Shown piece by piece: positions 5,339 to 7,727 of a stretch of DNA of 7,727 nt (the stretch's first letter is position 1; every line of letters starts with the position of its first letter). The stretch covers positions 1-7,727 of the forward strand of contig WRHG01000084.1 in assembly GCA_009783365.1 (NCBI GenBank), in the 5' to 3' direction. The notes below the pieces were generated by a model. That model worked only from the letters and a program-made list of their open reading frames with translations, searched no databases and had not been told where the DNA came from. Origin of the DNA: Clostridia bacterium (GTDB lineage Bacteria > Bacillota_A > Clostridia > Christensenellales > Aristaeellaceae). The position numbers and the translations under genes were made by a program.

Positions 5339-6856
5339 ATGACGGATCGATCCCCCATCTCCGTCGACGGAGCGCGCCCGGCGGAATACACGGCGGAGCA
5401 GCTCAGCGAGCAGGAGGGTATTCGCCGCCGGAAGCTGCAAAAGCTGGTGGAAGCCGGGCAGGACCCCTATGCCGTTACCCGTTTTGATGTAAGCCACCAA
5501 AGCCGGGCTGTGCAAGACAGTTTTGACGCGCTGGAAGGGCAGGCTGTCACCGTGGCGGGCCGTATGGTGAGCAAGCGGGTGATGGGTAAGGCTTCTTTTG
5601 CCCATTTGCTGGACGGAGAGGGAACCCTGCAAATCTATGTGAAACGGGATGACGTTGGGGAAGAGCTTTATACCGCTTTTAAAGACCTGGATATGGGTGA
5701 TGTGGTGGGGGTACGGGGGGATGTGTTTCGTACCCAGAAGGGCGAGATCAGCGTACATGCCCGTCAGGTCACCCTGCTGTCAAAGTGCCTGAAGGTTTTG
5801 CCGGAAAAATACCATGGCCTCAGGGACCCGGACCTGCGTTACCGGCAGCGGTATGTGGATATGATCGTCAATCCGGAAGTGCGGGAGACCTTTCGCAGGC
5901 GAAGCCGCATTATCGCCGCTGTGCGCGAGTTTTTGGACGGCCGGGGCTTTTTGGAAGTGGATACGCCGGTGCTTCATACCCTGGAAATCGGTGCGGCTGC
6001 CCGCACCTTCAAGACCCACCATAATGCCTTGGACTTGGACATGTTCCTGCGTATTGAAACGGAGCTGTATTTAAAGCGCCTCATCGTGGGGGGATTCGAC
6101 CGGGTGTATGAGGTGGGCCGCCTCTTCCGCAACGAGGGGATGGACGCTACCCATAACCCGGAGTTTACCTCTGTGGAAACCTATCAGGCCTATGCGGATT
6201 ACAACGACGTGATGGAGATGGTGGAGCAACTGTATGCCTTCGTGGCTGAAAAGGTTTGCGGGACAACATGTGTACCCTGTGAAGGCCGCAGCATAGAGCT
6301 TAGAGCCCCCTGGAAACGTATCCCCATGATTCAGGCGGTGCGGGAGGCCTGTGGTGTGGATTGGGCGGACTGGGGGACGGATGGGGAGGCCCGCAGCGCC
6401 CTGAAAGCCATGAACGTTCCCGTTGATCAAAATGCCAAACGGGGGGATTGCCTGGCCGCCCTGTTTGAAGCGTATGTGGAGGACAAGCTGATTCAACCCA
6501 CGTTCATCGTGGACTATCCGGTGGATATTTCGCCCCTGGCGAAGTGCAAGCCGGGCAACCCCGACTTAACGGAGAGATTCGAGTTCTTTATCTGCGGCCA
6601 TGAGATGGGCAATGCCTTCTCCGAACTGAACGATCCCATCGACCAGCGCCGCCGTCTTGAGGAACAGGTGCGCCTGCGGCACAGCCAGGGCTTGTTGACC
6701 GCCAAGGTGGATGAGGATTACTTGAACGCGCTGGAGTACGGTATGCCCCCAACGGGCGGGCTGGGCTTTGGCATCGACCGGTTGACCATGCTGCTGACGG
6801 ATCACACTTCCATCCGGGACGTACTGTTGTTCCCCACCATGAAGCCGCGGGAGTAG
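5339..6856 (+). CDS. lysS: Lysine--tRNA ligase, class II, 505 aa
   Basis: Charges tRNA-Lys with lysine in the cytoplasm. It has an N-terminal OB-fold anticodon-binding domain (about 68-150; VAGRMVSKRVMGKASFAHL). The class II core carries motif 1 (FLEVDTPVL, 204-212), motif 2 (FRNEGMDATHNPEFT, 263-277) and motif 3 (GLGFGIDRL, 474-482). The segment NAFSELNDPIDQ (425-436), which forms part of the lysine pocket, is intact. AAAGGAGG lies seven bases before the ATG. Full family length, no frameshift. Some pocket-flanking positions differ from the forms I recall: E-I-G-A-A-A-R-T-F (216-224) where G-G-A-x-A-R-P-F is usual, and R-I-E-T-E-L-Y (238-244) where R-I-A-[PT]-E-L-Y is usual. It follows greA by 19 bp and precedes a membrane protein gene by 8 bp, so the three are probably one operon. 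Confidence 0.97.
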   Translation: MTDRSPISVDGARPAEYTAEQLSEQEGIRRRKLQKLVEAGQDPYAVTRFDVSHQSRAVQDSFDALEGQAVTVAGRMVSKRVMGKASFAHLLDGEGTLQIYVKRDDVGEELYTAFKDLDMGDVVGVRGDVFRTQKGEISVHARQVTLLSKCLKVLPEKYHGLRDPDLRYRQRYVDMIVNPEVRETFRRRSRIIAAVREFLDGRGFLEVDTPVLHTLEIGAAARTFKTHHNALDLDMFLRIETELYLKRLIVGGFDRVYEVGRLFRNEGMDATHNPEFTSVETYQAYADYNDVMEMVEQLYAFVAEKVCGTTCVPCEGRSIELRAPWKRIPMIQAVREACGVDWADWGTDGEARSALKAMNVPVDQNAKRGDCLAALFEAYVEDKLIQPTFIVDYPVDISPLAKCKPGNPDLTERFEFFICGHEMGNAFSELNDPIDQRRRLEEQVRLRHSQGLLTAKVDEDYLNALEYGMPPTGGLGFGIDRLTMLLTDHTSIRDVLLFPTMKPRE

Positions 6857-6864
6857 ACGAAAGT

Positions 6865-7497
6865 ATGAAGTTTCACATGCCCGTCACGTCAGAAAAGGTG
6901 AAAGATCATTTTCACTACCATCTGTGGAAGTACGTCCTGCTGGCGGCGCTTTCCGTCGTCGGATGGAATCTGCTGTTCACCATCACACAATACCGGGCGC
7001 CGGAACACCTGAGGGTGGAGTTTTATGCCGACGGGATCCATACCAAGGAGACCGGAGAGGCCATGGACGCCCTGATGATCATAATCCATGAGAATGCGCT
7101 GCCGGACATGGAGGAGGTAAGCTATACTTTCCTAACCAATGACGATACATATGGACAAATGCAGCTGACGGTGTGGATCGCCGCCGGCCAGGGGGATGTG
7201 TTCCTGTTGGGCCGGGAACGCTTCGCTTCCATGGCGGGAAGCGGCGCGATGGCGGATCTGCAGCCCTTTATCGACAGTGGCGCCCTTCATGCGGAAGGGC
7301 TTGAACTCTCCGCCGGGCAGGTGCGAGACAGCGACACCGGTAAAAAGGGTCAATACGGCATCCCCGCGGATGGCCTGCCAAAGCTTTGGGAATACGGGAT
7401 CTTTCCGCAAGATGCGGTGCTTTCTGTGCGGGCGGCCTGCGGAAACATGGATGATGCCATGCAATTTTTGGATTACCTGCTGGTGAATATGCGGTAG
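6865..7497 (+). CDS. Membrane-anchored protein resembling part of an extracellular solute-binding protein, 210 aa
   Basis: I do not recognise a named family. After a short, His-rich cytoplasmic-looking N-terminus (H15, H17, H19) there is one hydrophobic segment at about 22-43, then a soluble domain. Residues about 49-140 read like a lobe of an ABC-type solute-binding protein: a beta strand VEFYADG, a helix, a second strand, then AAGQGDVFLLGRERFASMAG and LQPFIDSGAL. At 210 residues it is about half the usual length of such proteins, with no lipobox cysteine and no transporter genes nearby. The start at 6865 is supported only by a weak GGGAG eleven bases upstream, within the end of lysS; ATG 6877 is an alternative. 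The 8-bp gap suggests it is read with lysS. It could be a degenerate binding protein reused as a sensor or envelope protein. Confidence 0.75.
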   Translation: MKFHMPVTSEKVKDHFHYHLWKYVLLAALSVVGWNLLFTITQYRAPEHLRVEFYADGIHTKETGEAMDALMIIIHENALPDMEEVSYTFLTNDDTYGQMQLTVWIAAGQGDVFLLGRERFASMAGSGAMADLQPFIDSGALHAEGLELSAGQVRDSDTGKKGQYGIPADGLPKLWEYGIFPQDAVLSVRAACGNMDDAMQFLDYLLVNMR

Positions 7498-7584
7498 CGC
7501 CATGTGATTGATCGGAACGGTGCGCGCAAGACCGAGCCGGAGAAGCTGATAACGGTGATCCGGCGTCCGGCGGCAAGGGTATAG
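7498..7584 (+). other. In-frame open extension after the TAG stop of the preceding gene
   Basis: Directly after the TAG at 7495-7497 the same frame stays open for 28 codons to a second TAG (7582-7584). The codon choice (many GAG, AAG, CTG, GTG, ATC) looks like that of real genes here. No start codon with a ribosome binding site is present. It may be the eroded end of a once longer protein, a readthrough tail, or chance in GC-rich DNA. Confidence 0.3.
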
Positions 7585-7599
7585 ACCAAAGGAGGGCCC

Positions 7600-7727
7600 A
7601 TGAAGCGCCCCATGAGGAACATGCTGCGGCAGGCATCCGGAAGGGTGTCCTTCCATATGCCCGCCACAGGCGGGCGGGCGCCGCTCAAGGGTTTTCACCA
7701 GTATCGGTGGGACACCACGGAGCTGGC
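7600..7727 (+). CDS. Orn/Lys/Arg decarboxylase-family PLP-dependent protein (N-terminal 42 codons, runs off the right edge)
   Basis: The ATG at 7600 follows a very strong AAAGGAGG (7588-7595), and the frame stays open to the window edge. The visible part contains VSFHMPATGG (about 16-25) and W-D-T-T-E-L (about 37-42). These resemble the N-terminal FHxPGHK and D-x-T-E-L segments of the aspartate-aminotransferase-fold decarboxylases that act on ornithine, lysine or arginine. In place of the usual P-G-H-K there is P-A-T-G-G, so the match rests on a short region and the substrate cannot be called. The catalytic lysine and PLP site lie beyond the window. The gene is 102 bp after the preceding gene on the same strand, with no promoter or terminator that I can see between. 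Confidence 0.7.
   Translation, partial: MKRPMRNMLRQASGRVSFHMPATGGRAPLKGFHQYRWDTTEL

Noticed and set aside
5195..5758. 187-residue minus-strand open frame across the greA-lysS junction
   Set aside because: It is opposite two certain housekeeping genes and shows no family features.
7536..7571. GCCGGA/TCCGGC stem as a terminator before the decarboxylase-like gene
   Set aside because: The stem is only 6 bp with a 17-nt loop and no T-run follows it.
7132..7698. 188-residue minus-strand open frame near the right edge
   Set aside because: It overlaps the well-supported start of the decarboxylase-like gene and the preceding membrane protein on the plus strand, and lacks any recognisable domain.

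Overview
The window looks like ordinary chromosome from a fairly GC-rich member of the Bacillota, most likely Clostridia. The basis is strong AGGAGG-type ribosome binding sites, a single-chain (alpha2-type) glycyl-tRNA synthetase, an adjacent greA-lysS pair, a clostridial-style secreted transglutaminase-like protein, and near-consensus TTGACA-17-TATNAT promoters. The lineage is inferred from gene content and style, not from a marker comparison. I see no phage, transposon, CRISPR array, tRNA or rRNA, and no clear intrinsic terminator.

Layout. The left third is on the minus strand. Reading leftwards from about 2375 it holds a promoter, a secreted transglutaminase-fold protein (2341-842), a four-helix membrane protein 30 bp further on (811-248), then a separate consensus promoter (193-165) driving the start of glycyl-tRNA synthetase, whose first 35 codons run off the left edge. 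The right two thirds are on the plus strand. A promoter back-to-back with the transglutaminase promoter drives an MFS/GPH-type transporter (2504-3835), translationally coupled to a membrane-anchored glycerophosphodiester phosphodiesterase (3838-4656). The phosphodiesterase stop codon lies inside the -35 box of a perfect consensus promoter. That promoter starts a leader of about 150 nt, then greA (4837-5319), lysS (5339-6856) and a membrane-anchored protein resembling part of a solute-binding protein (6865-7497). The last 128 bases open a PLP-dependent Orn/Lys/Arg-decarboxylase-family gene.

How the genes fit together. greA, lysS and glyQS are housekeeping genes for transcription fidelity and tRNA charging. 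They sit behind strong promoters with no T-box leader. The transporter and phosphodiesterase form a two-gene unit that could couple import with phosphodiester hydrolysis, but the substrate cannot be read from sequence. The transglutaminase-like protein and its membrane neighbour form a two-gene envelope unit of unknown role.

The more interesting signals are regulatory: four TTGACA boxes with exactly 17-bp spacers, a promoter that would make the transglutaminase mRNA leaderless, a strong hairpin in the transporter leader, a structured greA leader, and an inverted repeat centred on the glyQS -35 box. I found no convincing new multi-gene system.
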